A stretch of 64,000 bases of DNA from Neolentinus lepideus HHB14362 ss-1 (GCA_001632425.1 KV425567.1:372001-436000); one strand, 5' to 3'. Numbered from the stretch's first letter, positions 46,524 to 58,945 are shown. Translations and numbers: made by a program. The notes: generated by a model from the sequence alone, not told the origin.

Positions 46524-47913
46524 ATGGCCAATATCATGGAAGACAATAGTTCAATCCAGGTCTCGTCGGTGCGACCGACGTCCAGCTTTACTCTACCAAA
46601 ACCAGTTTCTTGTTTGGTATTGCATTCCAAGTCTTCGCTTTTGGTTGGATCAGGTGAGAAGTCCCGACGATGATCGTGTACATTCAGCTAAGAGGGTGAA
46701 GAGGATGGATGTCTCAGGCTCTATGCTCTCGCCAGTGGAAAAGTACAGAAAGCGATCAGAGGTCTGAACGACCCTGTGTCCTCTGCTTGCTGTATGAAAC
46801 CCAAAAATGCGGAGTCGGAAGTTGTATGGATAGCATGTGGGACTAAAGTGACCACTTTACTTTGCTGCTGGGGATCTAATGTCTCAATTCAAGCAGGTGC
46901 TATGCTTCAAAATCGAGGATTCCAAGATGATCATGTCTCTTGAGGATGTCATTGTTCAGCTTCAACTGGGCGAAGATGATGAAGACGACCTAAACGAGGT
47001 ACGAGAATTCATAGATCATGGATACCTGAATTCATGCTGTCTAGCCAGCTGGCCGTGAACCGAAACGATACATTTATTGCCTTTGGGACTGATGCGGGAG
47101 CTGTGGGGGTGATCGACGTATCGACAAACCACATTTCGAGAATGAAGGTCCGACATGAAAACGTAGGTTGGATTTTCTCTGGGATTACCTTTGCGCACCC
47201 TTACATGTGCATAGATCTGTGGAAGCATATCCTTTATACCGGATCGTCCTAATGAACTCATCAGCGGAGGGTATGACTCGGCCATACTCCACTTCGACTT
47301 TCAACAAGGTTCATTGCTTTCACGATTTGACATCGGTAGGTAGCATACCAACAAACTTCTGAACGATGCCAATTCCCTGCACAGCGGCACCTCCACCTTC
47401 TTCCAAAGTTTCGTTATCGCCTCCGTTCGTACTGACGATGGCTCTCTCGGTGAGTGGCCTCGCTGCAGTGGGCACAGCCGATGGCCGAGTATGGATCAGC
47501 ACTGGTGGCGAGAAAGTAGCTTCGGGAGGCAAGAAGAGAAGAAGTCGGAAATGGGAGGGCCTAAAGGAAGACGAGGGTATCTGGCTTAGCGTAGCAGAGG
47601 GACCGGTCGTAGCAGTGTGAGTGATACCATACCTTTTATCGTCCCATCTTACACATGTCATTGCAGATCCTTCGTCGACTCGACGTCTCTGCTGACTTGC
47701 ACTCTTCTGGGTGCGCTTGCCATGTACTCGCTCACAAGGGAAGAAGACCGTCTCGTTCCCAAACAAAAATGGATAGCGAACTCAAAAGATCTTGCAAAGG
47801 TCAACACCATGTCCACCGATGCAGATTGCATTGCCGTGGGAGGATTCAACACTGATGGGAGAGGGGTGTTCAATATCTGGAGCAGTAGAGATGCGGTTCT
47901 AGCTGCATCTTGA
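46524..47913 (+). CDS. WDR53-like WD40 protein
   Basis: Beta-propeller protein resembling human WDR53, a presumed CUL4 adaptor; function inferred weakly. Seven exons: 46524-46653, 46702-46847, 46897-46998, 47049-47162, 47215-47335, 47385-47616, 47667-47913; 363 aa. Propeller blades appear as PVSCLVLHSKSSLLVGSGEDG, IAFGTDAGAVGVIDVST, VRHENICGSISFIPDRPNEL and ISGGYDSAILHFDF. Intron 1 ends at GTGAAG; the earlier CAG would give a premature stop. Its start is 146 bp from the GS-like start, divergent. Confidence 0.8.
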
Positions 47914-47978
47914 TTACACAAACCCGTTGTAGTAAATTATGGCAATATATTCCAACCAGAGAGAGCCATGTCTAGCAA

Positions 47979-48954
47979 TCATGACACAGCACTCGGTTTA
48001 CTCCTCTTCTCCTCCTCAATCTGCGCCTCCAGTCTATGTATCCGCCTGACATACGCATCGCGTTCCTGGCGTAATTTCTCCAAGTACTGGTCGTCAGGAA
48101 CCTTGCTGAGCCCGAACAAACTTATTATGCGGTCAGCAACAGTCTTTTTGGGTTCCGAATCCGATTCATCGGAGTCTGGTAGTGACGAGGGGACTTTCGT
48201 CTCTTGTGCGACCAGCACGGGAGAATTTTTTGAAGCGTCTTGAGATTGTTTGAGGCGACGGGAGACATATTTGAGGCGCTGGACGGAGAGTTCGTTGTAG
48301 CCAACCTGGAGGAGGGCACATACAATGGAGCCCGTTACTGTGCCAGGAAGTATTCCTCCCCGGCCACCTGTAAACGACGAGAAACATGTCTCAGAGAGTG
48401 TTGAATCATACAAACGATCAAAACGCACGTTTCCATGCATTCAGTAGTCCTCCCGTAAATGCGCCACTCACGGTCGTGTCGAGCAGCTTATGCACCCTCA
48501 TCTCGGACCAGCTCAGATGCTCTCTTGCTGGAGATACAGACTTCCCGGTTTCTTTCTCGAGATGACGCGCCTCGATCTCGCGTCTTCGACGCTCGTACTG
48601 CTCGCTGGTTATCGAGGAGAGGAGGAGTGGGCTGACCACGTACTCCCTCACACCTGCAGTATCCCGAGTCGATGATTAACACACAGGGTCGGAGGAGATG
48701 AGGCGAACGACGCACTGAAGAAGACAGCTCCCGCTACTCCGCTGTTAAACGCTGCTGTGCCAGCAAGCAAGCCAGGCTGGGACAGACCCTTAAAGGCACC
48801 ATACAGACCGGTGAGCGTTGCAACCGACCCCGCTGTAAGTTAGCAGAAGAGCAACATCAGTACGGATGTCAATGGAGATATGCAGTCTAAGAAAGACGAA
48901 CGTGCATGTTGCTAGAGTGCCCACAACGACGCTGACAGGCGCGTCTGGGTTCAT
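47979..48954 (-). CDS. Tim17/22-like membrane protein, unknown role
   Basis: Small membrane protein with glycine-rich hydrophobic segments (AGSVATLTGLYGAFKG, GVAGAVFFS, GGRGGILPGTVTGSIVCALL), resembling the Tim17/Tim22/Pmp24 superfamily, so mitochondrial or peroxisomal membrane is likely. Supported exons (complement): 48716-48832, 48429-48653, 47979-48367. The C-terminal 100 residues are a charged coiled coil. The first exon is proposed as 48906-48954 (MNPDAPVSVVVGTLAT) and needs a GC donor (GCACGT) to stay in frame; no GT option works. With it the protein is 259 aa. Confidence is lower for the N terminus. Confidence 0.68.
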
Positions 48955-49158
48955 GTATATCAATGCGAGCAGACCTGCAGGCTGCAGAGAGCAGTGTGAT
49001 CGAAAGGATCGAAATATTGGAATTTCCTTTGCTGGTATGGTATGTTTTGATTGGTCAGACAAACAACAACGAAGGGTTAATATAGAGCTATACAATATCT
49101 CGACACTCCCATCTCCTGCTTGTAGGTAAATACATAATCATTAATCATGAGACACTCG

Positions 49159-50541
49159 TTACAACGTCCGCAGAAGCATGCTAGAACTGAAAGGCTGCCA
49201 AATATCTGCTGTATGGTCCGACGCGCCTACCGAGACCTCCACGCGAATCCCTCGAGATGTACATGAATCTAGCCAGAAGTCCCATATATGTGTGAAAACA
49301 TCAGGGGGTTCACCGTCGTACGGTATCCAGTTCAGGGACAGAACCAAGCGGATGCATTCAAGAGCGGGAAAAGTCGTCCCGTTTATGAGCGTCAGCAGGC
49401 TCGTCCGCAGGCACTTCAGATGGGAGGAATTTGATTCCTTATACCAGGAAATCGGGCGGGAGAAGTCAGGGCAGCCTTCGAACAATATGCGCCTCAGGTT
49501 GGTATGGGAGCAAGTCCAGTTGAAGGGTACCAGAGACGTTCCTCCAAATTGGATGTCGAGTTCCAGCAGATTAGGACAGAAGGACAATGTCGTAATGACA
49601 AAAGCCGGTTTAGGGATGGCAACCCACCGAAGGTGGGAACCGTTTGCTTCAAGATGCTGTGGGAGATAGACCACTTCTCCCGTCGAGTAATTTTCCAACG
49701 AGGGCATTTGCCAGTCCAGCGTGAACTTTGCTTCAATAAAACTCATCTTCAAAGTGCGTAATTTCGGCAAACACAGAGACAGAGATTCGTTCCGACGACT
49801 GCCCTTGGGAGGCGGAAGGAGCCAAAGAATCTCAATCTCTTCTGTCACCTGAGAGACGATATCGTTCAGGAAATTTACATCACCCCGAAGTTCTAATCTT
49901 CTCAGCTTCTTCAGATCCCGAAGCGGTACGAGAGCCTGCAGAAAGGTGCTCGGATAGAAAAGATACGCCTCCGCGGTAGAAAATGCCGTGGAGAAGGTCA
50001 CGAGGTTAGAACAGTGTTTCAGGATAGAGACAACAGCACTGGTATGGTGATCTTCCCAGACATGGACGTCCTCCAGTGCAAGATCGATCCGAGTCGTACA
50101 GGAGCTATAAGTCTGTTGACCAAGATGATAGCCATCATGCTTGAAGACATTATTGACTTGACAAGCCTGCTCTCCATTCTTGATCACGATGTACTCGTAA
50201 AGAAACTCTGCTGCAAGGATGCGCCAAGATTTCGAGACCAGACTGAGAGAAAGCTTCGTGTCCATTGCTTGCCGATGACGAATGTAAAGGTTGAGTCCGT
50301 GGTCGTCCCTTGCGTATGCCGTGAACTCATCGCGGTCAGACAGCCTGGTAGTTCCGGGAATCCAGGTAGCTTTCCGGAATGTCATGAGCCAGATCTCGGG
50401 TGGCAGTTGAGGTAAAGGACGAGGCGAGGTCGCATAATCACTGCCTCTAGTCTGACCCACTGGATACTGGAGAGAGTGCACGTTTGAGGGCTTGATAATT
50501 AACCTTGACCCGAAAATCACTTCAATAGCACGCACTATCAT
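49159..50541 (-). CDS. F-box/LRR-like protein, intronless
   Basis: 460 aa in one exon, unlike nearly all its neighbours. LPQLPPEIWLMTF, followed by LSLSLVSKSWRILAAEFLYE, matches a fungal F-box-like motif, and the remainder shows irregular leucine-rich spacing (LRRLELRGDV, LPKLRTLKMSF, NLLELDIQFGG). Such proteins are strongly expanded in mushrooms and probably recruit substrates to SCF ligases through SKP1, which is itself encoded 8 kb away. Target unknown. ATG at 50539-50541 is the first in frame. Confidence 0.72.
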   Translation of the reverse strand: MIVRAIEVIFGSRLIIKPSNVHSLQYPVGQTRGSDYATSPRPLPQLPPEIWLMTFRKATWIPGTTRLSDRDEFTAYARDDHGLNLYIRHRQAMDTKLSLSLVSKSWRILAAEFLYEYIVIKNGEQACQVNNVFKHDGYHLGQQTYSSCTTRIDLALEDVHVWEDHHTSAVVSILKHCSNLVTFSTAFSTAEAYLFYPSTFLQALVPLRDLKKLRRLELRGDVNFLNDIVSQVTEEIEILWLLPPPKGSRRNESLSLCLPKLRTLKMSFIEAKFTLDWQMPSLENYSTGEVVYLPQHLEANGSHLRWVAIPKPAFVITTLSFCPNLLELDIQFGGTSLVPFNWTCSHTNLRRILFEGCPDFSRPISWYKESNSSHLKCLRTSLLTLINGTTFPALECIRLVLSLNWIPYDGEPPDVFTHIWDFWLDSCTSRGIRVEVSVGASDHTADIWQPFSSSMLLRTL

Positions 50542-50778
50542 GTGGTAATGTCAGTTGCAATTCTGGCAGAAGCTTAACTGCCGAGCGTACTCCAATATAT
50601 AGTCACTACCGACTTGTTTTCAGACGACGAAGTATAGACGCAGGTGTGGTACGGAGGCAGGAGGCCGGGAAGAAAGCACTTGGATACTTCTCAAGCCGAT
50701 CTGAATCTCGCGTGTCTGACGTAATCAAAAAATATCCCTTCTCGCACTTGCACTCGGGACGCAGAGTCAAAACCCAGG

Positions 50779-53700
50779 ATGACCGCCGTACCGGATGGCG
50801 AGAGAATCGCTGCACCCCCTCGCAAACGGCGGCGTTCAAAGCTCTCAGAATCCTTGGATGGCGCAAAGAAAACTGAGCAGCCACGTCTCTTTGCCCCGTT
50901 TAGAGCGCTCGGTCTTGTAACAAATCATGTTCCCTTCGTCTTGCAGACCCGCTCGTTCAAAGGAGCAACCGAAGGCCCTCGAACGCATATTTTGACTTGC
51001 CTGGGCAACTCATGGGCTCTGTGGGAAGGAGGAAAGATGGGCTTGTTGTTCGTTGGTGAGTAAGTGTGTCCTGTCCCCGGAAGGACAACGTCTAAACGAG
51101 TGGCCATGATACCAGGTCCGGATGCACCCTATGCTATATCTAGTATGGTTATGGATGGTGATGCTGTATGGGTTGTATCTGGTCCATATATCATCAAGTA
51201 CCTGAGAGGGAAAGAGGTGCGTCTGTCCCCCTGTCATTTCTGTCAGGATGCTCATTATCAATCATGACTTTTACGATGTAGGTGGGTAGGGTCGAAAATC
51301 CACTTGGAATACACCTATCATCCTGCGCAATCATTGGATCCCAAATATTAGCATTGACGCAAGATGGAAAACGACTGTTCGTGTGGAACAAAGAGGATGG
51401 CGGTGAGTCTAGTGCGTCTCTCCAGCCCCATGTGGTCTTAGCTTCATGCAGATGTCAAATACACCCTCGAATTCGAGCCGGGATTTACGGCCACTACTCT
51501 CCTACATCCTGCTACCTACATCAACAAGATCTTGGTGGGTAGTGTGGAGGGTGGTCTTCAATTATGGAATATTCGGACGCAGTCAGTGAAAGATTTACTC
51601 TGCATAGCTTTATCTAATGAGTATATCTAGAGCATGCATTCACAAATTCTCATCATCTTCTCTCCTCAGTTCTCCATCTTCATCCGCTTTTTCAGGTTCC
51701 TCATGTGCTATAACGGCTCTGACCCAATCTCCTGCGATTGATGTAGTCGGTATTGGTTTCGCGACTGGCGAGATATCAGTTTACGATGTACGTGCTGATG
51801 AATGCCTGATGAGAATGTTTATGGAAGGCGGTAGTATCAGAGCTCTTGGTTTCCGCAGCGGTGAGTACGCCATCTCTGTTATCCCGAATGCACAGATGTC
51901 ATTTGATATCAATATTTGTATAGACGGGCATGCCATCCTGGCATCAGCGTCGTCAACAGGGCACATCGCATTATGGGACTTGAACGCAGGAGGTCAGCTT
52001 TTGCACATTCTCCGTGGCGCTCACGATGGTCCCATCGCTGCGATCGAATGGATCCCGGGCCAACCAGTCATGATCAGTTCCGGAGAAGACAATAGTGTCA
52101 GAGTGAGTCGTGCACAATTATCCTTCGAAGATAACTGCCAACAAGAATCTATCATCCATATAGTATTGGTTATTCGACTCTCCTACTGCACCCCCGCGCC
52201 TCTTGAAGTACCGTTCTGGTCATCACACCCCACCGCATCTTATTAGATATTATGGTGATGATGGGAAACAGCTGCTTTCCGCGTCTAGAGATAGGAGTCT
52301 GAGATGCACATCAATTGTGAGAGATTCGAGGTCGTTCGAGATGTCACAGGGTATGTCCAATGGGGATATGAATGAATGGATTAACATTACCATCTACAGG
52401 CTCTCTTGCAAAGAAGGCGTCAAGCTTGTCAATTCCACTGATGTCACTAAAATTCCCTCCAGTAACTGCACTGGCGTATTCACCGACAAGATCCAAGGAT
52501 TGGGACGATGTTGTGACAGCACACACGGACGAGAGCTGTGCCAGATCTTGGTCCGTGCTGAACAAGAGACTAGGCAAGCATATACTCGATTTCGCGGATT
52601 CCGGGAAGGGAAAGGTTCCTATAGGGTCTGTGAAGGTAAGTACAAGCAGACTAAGTCACTGATCCTGACTAATACCCTATCGAAGGCTGTTTGCGTAACA
52701 GCATGTGGGAATTTTGGTATAGCTGGCTCTTCGACAGGCGCTATCCACTCCTGGAATATGCAATCAGGAATGAAACGGAAGAGTTTCGATCTTGGTCCCT
52801 GTCCTCCTCAAGTGACGAACCGATTCCGGTCGTCTTCGAAGAAAGAAGGACGGTGTGTCACTGGGCTGGCGACGGATGCCTTGAATCGTGTGCTAATAGC
52901 GAGTACGTTGGACGGGACGGTGAACGTGAGTACCTCCGTACTGATTTCATACGTACCATGCTGACGACTGGGCAGTTCTTCGACTTCCATTCCGCGAAAT
53001 TGGATCACAGCATTGTTCTCCCCTCGTCAGCCGTTTCCATCACCCTCCAGCAGGATTCGGGACTGCTAGCGGTAGTATGCGATGACCTTATCGTCCGTGT
53101 TATTGACATCGAGACACAGCGAATCGTTCGTGAGCTGGGTGGCTTCAGAGGGCGCGTGCTCGACATTGTGAGTTACAGCTCTTCGTGGCGCATAAATCTG
53201 GCCTAATGTCTTCGTACAGGCATTCTCTCCTGATAGTCGCTGGTTAATTGCATCATCTCTTGATTCTGTTATCCGAACATTTGACCTACCCACTGGCCGT
53301 CTTATCGACGCATTCCGGACCGCCAGCGTAGCGACGAGCATAACTTTCTCGCCGACGGGTGATTTTTTAGCTACTTCACATGTGGACAGCGTTGGGGTGT
53401 ATTTATGGTGCGTAGCACTCGATGGTCCTGTATGAGTGTGTAATGACCATTTTCTGTTGAATAGGGCGAATCGTGCACAGTATGCCGAAGTATCCTTCCA
53501 AAGCCTTAGTGATGAGGATGTCGTTGATGTTGTGTTACCTTCTATGCATGGCACAGAAGAGGAAGAAGGTACGTCTATACCTACTAACATTTTGCACCAC
53601 TTTGAATGCATGTGTTCTCAGGCATCGGCTCTCTTGCGGCTCTTTCTGCCCCGCGCGATCTACCCAAGGATGTCTTCGTAACCGCGCCTCAGCTAGAGGG

Positions 53701-54412
53701 GGATCTTGTTACCCTGACACTACTTCCTCGGTCTCGATGGCAAACACTTCTGAATCTCGAAGTTATCCAAGTAAATGGTCATTGTTTCGCGTATGATTAC
53801 GATTATCTGACCAGCTGGGCGATGTTTAGCAACGGAACAAGCCCAAAGAACCACCGAAGCAACCGGAGAAGGCTCCGTTCTTCCTTCCAACATTACCAGG
53901 TTTAGAGCCAAGATTTGCTGTCGAGCAGAAGGCCAAAGAAGACAGCGTGAAGCAGAAAACCAAACGGCTCCAGAAGGCCTCCGCTGAGTCTGAAAGTACG
54001 TTCCAGAAGAAGCTGGAAGCGGAGTCTCTGGAAGGGGATTGTAAGTCTATCGTCTATCATCTCCATTCAACATGGTTCTGATCTCTACACAGTCGAAACA
54101 TTCTTCAACTATGCGAAATCACTATCCCCCGCTGCCTTAGACGTGGAGCTACGGTCCCTCGTAGCTTTAGACGACATGCGTTTGTTCCTCAAGGCCATGG
54201 TTCAGCGATTGCGATCGAGAAAGGATTTCGAAGCCGTGGAAACCATGCTGGCGGTTTTCCTGCGTATGCACGGTGATGTCCTGATCGCGAACGCCGAAGT
54301 TCGGGACGACTTGAATACGCTCCTGCAGACCCAACGCAGGGAAAGCGAAAGAGTGATGGAGTTGATCGCGTCGTCACTCGGTACACTGGCATTTATACGG
54401 GATACACTGTAG
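50779..54412 (+). CDS. UTP21: U3 snoRNP protein UTP21 (WDR36)
   Basis: SSU-processome subunit needed for 18S rRNA maturation in the nucleolus. Fifteen exons: 50779-51055, 51116-51216, 51282-51402, 51452-51581, 51631-51860, 51924-52102, 52164-52350, 52400-52635, 52686-52925, 52976-53167, 53220-53407, 53465-53568, 53622-53770, 53830-54040, 54093-54412; 954 aa. A basic nuclear N terminus (PPRKRRRSK) precedes tandem WD40 propellers, then the Utp21-specific C-terminal domain from about residue 700 (PKDVFVTAPQLEGDLVTLTL, LLPRSRWQTLLNLEVI, EPRFAVEQKA, SLSPAALDVELRSL). Intron 8 uses a CGAAG acceptor. Length matches the family. Confidence 0.92.
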
Positions 54413-54913
54413 ATCCATCATTTCGGACTCCTTGCCTCTGCAATTTGGCTGCCTATATGGCTTGGAAGTCATCCACATACGCATGCAAGCAGCAGATCTT
54501 CAGTTGAAGACTACACCAGGCCTCTGCGAATGAGTCGGGTGCCTTATTCAGATATTGTTTAGCTCTTCTGTTACCTGGATGAGTTCCGTGATCTGTGCCA
54601 CATATCCCATGCAAAACGCTGTACTGCTGTGGATCCTTCGAGCTCTCTGTCGACCTAAATAGGGTCAGTACTCGGGTCCTGAATCGTTGATTATGGGACA
54701 TGTATGATCGGAGATGAATGCAGGTTGCTGCGATTCTAAGTAGATCTGCCATCCCAGTACATTATGCTGGCTAGCTTCACTTGCAGGGTTGATCAAATAG
54801 AAACAAAGCACGTTAGCGAAGGGTACGGAAGTGGACGTCTGGGTTGTGTATACTGGATTCCCACGCTAAATGGACCGACTCACGTGACTTCGCTAAAGGA
54901 GACCGCGTCCTTC
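54413..54913. other. Spacer UTP21 / SRP receptor beta
   Basis: 501 bp with the UTP21 3' UTR and promoter of the next gene; no coding or RNA feature seen. Confidence 0.5.
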
Positions 54914-55942
54914 ATGGATTCTGACTCGCGCGTACCCATCATGGACGAAGAACAGCCCTTAGTGTCTCCAGAAGTTGCTCCCGTCTTGCCACCAGTATCA
55001 ACCCAGACTCTGATCATCGCATCGTTCTGTGTGGCTGTCTTGCTCTTGGCCAGTCAGTGTCACATCACCATTTACTGCCTTGATCATGGCTTCTAACTGC
55101 CCGCTTTCTAGTTGCTGTGCTATTTCTCAGAAGGAAGTCGACGTTGCGAGGAAATGCTGTTCTTATCGTTGGGCCTCCTGATGCAGGCAAAACCGCTATT
55201 CTGTCCACGGTGAGTAACGCAATATTCAGAACGCCACGGTCCTAATTCGGAATAAGCTTGTTTACAACCAAACGCTACCTACTCATACATCTCTCCAAAC
55301 GAATATCTCCTTTGTCACTCTCTCAAACCCCCAAAAACCTGTAGCAATAATTGACGTTCCAGGGCATCCCCGTGTACGAGACCAGTTCAAGGAGCATCTG
55401 CCTCAGGCAAAGGCAGTAATCTTTGTTGTTGACTCTAGCACTGTCTCAAGGAATGGCCCAGCAGTTGCTGAGTATGTCCTCAGTTGTGCTAACAAATCTA
55501 GACTAAATTGTCTCGGTGCAGACACCTCCATCAAATTTTCCACGCATTAACATCCCTACCGCCCTCGCAGCATGTCCCGGCATTACTAATATGCTGTCAC
55601 AAAATAGACCTCCTGAACTCTGTCGCAGCCAATGGCCCAGGAGACCAGCTGGCCATCAACCGAGTGCGGACCATCCTTGAGCGGGAGCTCGAGAAACGAA
55701 GAGTCTCCCAGTCAGGTGTCGGTGTGGAGGGACTTGGCGAAGAAGGTGAGGAGGCAAGTGAAATGGGTGGGTTGGAGTGCAGCGGGCCTGGAGGAGCGTT
55801 CAGATTCTCCGAGTGGGATGGTGGCGAGGTTGCGTTCATTGGGACGTCGGTAACGGTCGGGAAACGAAACGAGGCTGTGGACGAGAAGACTAGATCGGAC
55901 GGTCTGACGACGCTACGAGACTGGATCGAAGAGTTGCCATGA
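54914..55942 (+). CDS. SRP102: Signal recognition particle receptor beta subunit
   Basis: ER-membrane GTPase that anchors SRP receptor alpha and couples SRP targeting to the translocon. Four exons: 54914-55052, 55112-55209, 55257-55471, 55522-55942; 290 aa. One N-terminal membrane helix (TLIIASFCVAVLLLA...AVLFL), then P-loop GPPDAGKTAILS, switch II DVPGHPRVRD and HKIDLL in place of NKxD, as usual for this family. A Gly/Glu-rich loop of about 35 residues precedes GEVAFIGTSV. Intron 2 ends AATAAG; no AG nearer to the frame is usable. Confidence 0.9.
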
Positions 55943-57701
55943 TCCTTGAGTGAGTAAGATGTATCACTTTCGATCACGATGCAGGACACAGTGTTGAATC
56001 GATAACCTAGTATTTTCCATAGCGCTGTACAATTATCACGTTCATTTACTGTTGTCGCGGCATGTCCTGAAGGTTATTGTAGATGAAAGGAGCGCATTCT
56101 GCCCGCTGGTCCCAAAAACTCAGGAAAATGGCAGTCCCAGGACCTCCCTAGGTGTACAGGGTTCTGTCTTTACGGTCGCACGCGTCCGAGTTGCAAGACT
56201 CCATTGCATCGGTCATAATAGACGATTCCACTCATCTCGCATGCAGGCCTGGCTGTCGCACAAGTTAGTGGGTTACTACGCGTCGAAGCTATACGTTCTT
56301 TTGGTGTCAGTGGAGAAGATGGGATTCCTTGACGACACTTACAAAGAGCTTCACAAAAAATACTCAGAACCAAAGCAACCGTCTCCAGCGTCGAGGCATT
56401 GGGCTCTGAAGGCGATGTTGAAGTCCACGAAATACGATGCGACCCGGGTCACTGATGGCGGCATTACCCAGCCAGAAAACAGACATATCGCGGAGTTCCT
56501 TGTGGGATACGGTCACCCAACCGGTGGGGTGACCATGATCGCCGGTTTGCACAGGGCCTGATTCCCTCAGCTCGACATCAACGACCAGTTCTGGAGTGAA
56601 GTATGGGAGCTTCCCTGGAAGTCTAGCAGGTATGCGGGTCTGACCTTTGCTCGCAACCTGGTGTGTCCACAGCAAACACGCCCGAGGCTGCCCCAAGGTC
56701 GTCGATACATGAAGGCGCTCCAGCTCGGCGGGATTGCAGCTGGAGACGGAGTGTACTATTGGAAAAAGGAAGAAGATACAGACGAGGGGAAGAGGAGGAC
56801 TATTCTAAGGAGAAATATGTTGACTCATTCGAGGCCCTGCGGTCTTTGTGAGTTATGGCAAGGGGACGTGAACTCGAGAGAAGAATCTGACGAGGTTTAC
56901 TTAACATTGTGCGGTTTGTAGCCAGTAGCCCATCAGGCGTGTAATTGATCATTGCTTGCTATAGTGTGTACGGTGTCAGTTCCCTCTCGTCAGTATCAGC
57001 GTCAGGAAGGTTTCAAAGTTATACAGTAGATGTTGGCCAGGAACTTCTGCCACAGTGGCGGTGAAGGCCCATACACAGCCAAACAAGACAAGGTATAAAA
57101 TGTTTTCTTCATCTAACTTTTTCGCATGTCCGTCGCAACCTTTTAGACAGTGCCCGTCCCTTATATTCATCTTTACGGTGGACGAGGCGATGCGGTATGC
57201 GTAGAGGAAGATCGGGGCGGTATAAGAACTTGCGCACTCTGTTTCGTACGATGGTGTCGTGAGTGTCAGACCTCCCCTACACTTTGTATGCGTTGGTGTT
57301 ACAACTCTTCCGATATCAAATTTTTGTCCTTTCTTCATCCTTTTCTGAGAGCCTTGGATACGTTGCGTGCAACAATATCTGTCACTGTCAATGATCATCA
57401 TGGACTTCAGTAACCTCCGACGTCTCGAGCAGTCTGGAAATGTCTACGACTCATGTTATGCGGCCGCATTCTGCTAAGCATATTTTTCGTGGTCGTGGAC
57501 ACTGGGTTGGAAGTACGAGACCAAAGATCTAGACGTAGCATCTGAGTCGAGACATTTCGAATGTTTTTCGAGCAGAGAAATGTTTTCTTGGCAGAGTTTA
57601 AGTAACGTGATATGACGTGTCACGGTGGCAGGAACCGCGAATACCTAACGCCTTCCCTCCTTACTTTGTATACCTTGCAGTCGCCGTCTGCCTGACTAGC
57701 C
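55943..57701. other. Unresolved interval between SRP102 and SAR1
   Basis: 1.76 kb in which I could not build a convincing gene. Open frames on the plus strand from 56241 to about 56900 have gene-like composition but change frame without a clear intron, and no domain was recognised. The last 300 bp is the likely SAR1 promoter. A lineage-specific gene, a decayed gene or a non-coding transcript are all possible. Confidence 0.45.
56241..56561 (+). CDS. Possible fragment of an unknown protein
   Basis: 106-codon frame from ATG 56241 with a second ATG at 56319 (MGFLDDTYKELHKKYSEP). Polar, with GGITQPENRHIAEFLVGYGH near the end. Following frames (FWSEVWELPWKSSRYAGL at about 56590-56640, and EEEDYSKEKYVDSFEALRSL ending near 56851) could be later exons, but the splice sites are unclear. 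Not recognised; could be spurious. Confidence 0.25.
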   Translation: MQAWLSHKLVGYYASKLYVLLVSVEKMGFLDDTYKELHKKYSEPKQPSPASRHWALKAMLKSTKYDATRVTDGGITQPENRHIAEFLVGYGHPTGGVTMIAGLHRA

Positions 57702-58673
57702 ATGTTTATTATCAACTGGTTCTGGGACATCCTCGCGCAGCTCGGTACGTTTTCTTCTGTCGGCTCTCTTTACAGACTCCGAGGAATGAACATGGTATGA
57801 CGCGTGATAGGCTTGCTGCACAAGAATGCGAAGATTCTCTTCCTTGGTTTGGATAATGCTGGGAAGACGGTGCGTTGCATAATTCCACCTTTAGGGATGT
57901 CCAAGTCTGATCAATCTCGGCAGACTCTGCTGCACATGCTCAAAAATGACAGACTAGCTACGCTCCAGCCCACTCTTCATCCCAGTGAGCGCGCAATGGC
58001 CATTAACACAGACCTGGCTGAACTGATTGACGGTTTTGTTAGCGTCTGAGGAGCTTGCAATTGGAAACGTGAAGTTCACGACCTACGACTTGGGTGGACA
58101 CCAGCAGGGTACGTCTGCCCATTGTAACCATCCCCCCTGAACCTCTGACGACTATCTTCCACCCCCCAGCTCGCCGGTTGTGGCGTGACTATTTCCCAGA
58201 AGTCGATGGTATTATCTTTCTCGTAGACGCCGCTGACTTTGAGCGGTTCCCCGAATCAAAAGCCGAGCTTGACGCACTCCTCTCGATCGAAGAGCTCTCC
58301 AAGGTGCCTTTCCTCATTCTTGGCAACAAGATCGATGCCCCCGGTGCTGTTAGCGAGGAGGAGCTGAGACATCACCTGGGTCTCTACCAAACTACCGGCA
58401 AGGTGAGTGGATGTCCGTAGCACACGCTGCACCTATTATCTGATAGGATGGTGTGTAGGGCAAGGTACCGTTGACGGACATCCGGCCCGTTGAGCTCTTC
58501 ATGTGTTCCGTCGTTCAAAGGCAGGGTTACGGAGAGGGTGAGCCCACTTCTCGTACAGAATGACTGGCACTAACAACGTGCCCCTTCAGGATTCCGCTGG
58601 TTGTCGCAATACGTGAGCTCAGGGTAGACTTGTTGTAAAGCACTCCTTACTGATATGTCCTCTCCAGATCTAA
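57702..58673 (+). CDS. SAR1: Small GTPase SAR1
   Basis: Initiates COPII coat assembly at ER exit sites. Eight exons: 57702-57744, 57811-57869, 57924-57984, 58043-58108, 58170-58402, 58459-58537, 58590-58612, 58668-58673; 189 aa. The hydrophobic N terminus [16 protein letters not shown]-loop [37 protein letters not shown] and C-terminal [19 protein letters not shown] are diagnostic. The last exon is 6 nt (Ile plus stop). All phases close. Confidence 0.95.
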
Positions 58674-58945
58674 GCTGTGACGCCAATGGTCAAGTAGAGT
58701 TCGTTAGTCAAGTGGTCTCAATTGTCTCTGGGACAGCATATTTCCGTTCTTCCCGTTTCTTTACCTAGTACAGTCGCCCCATGTTCCATTTCGATCATGT
58801 AATCTACTTGCTCCTTATTGTTTTGGACTCATACGGACCAGTTAGCGAGTAACAGACGATTACTACTACCTCACGACAAGCTGAAATGTATACAGTGACG
58901 CAGTGACGACACTGAATGTGACAGAAAGACGAGACGCGTTGCACA

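Noticed and set aside
56364..56696. 110-aa minus-strand frame as a gene
   Set aside because: No domain and no splice partners; antisense to an equally weak plus-strand frame.
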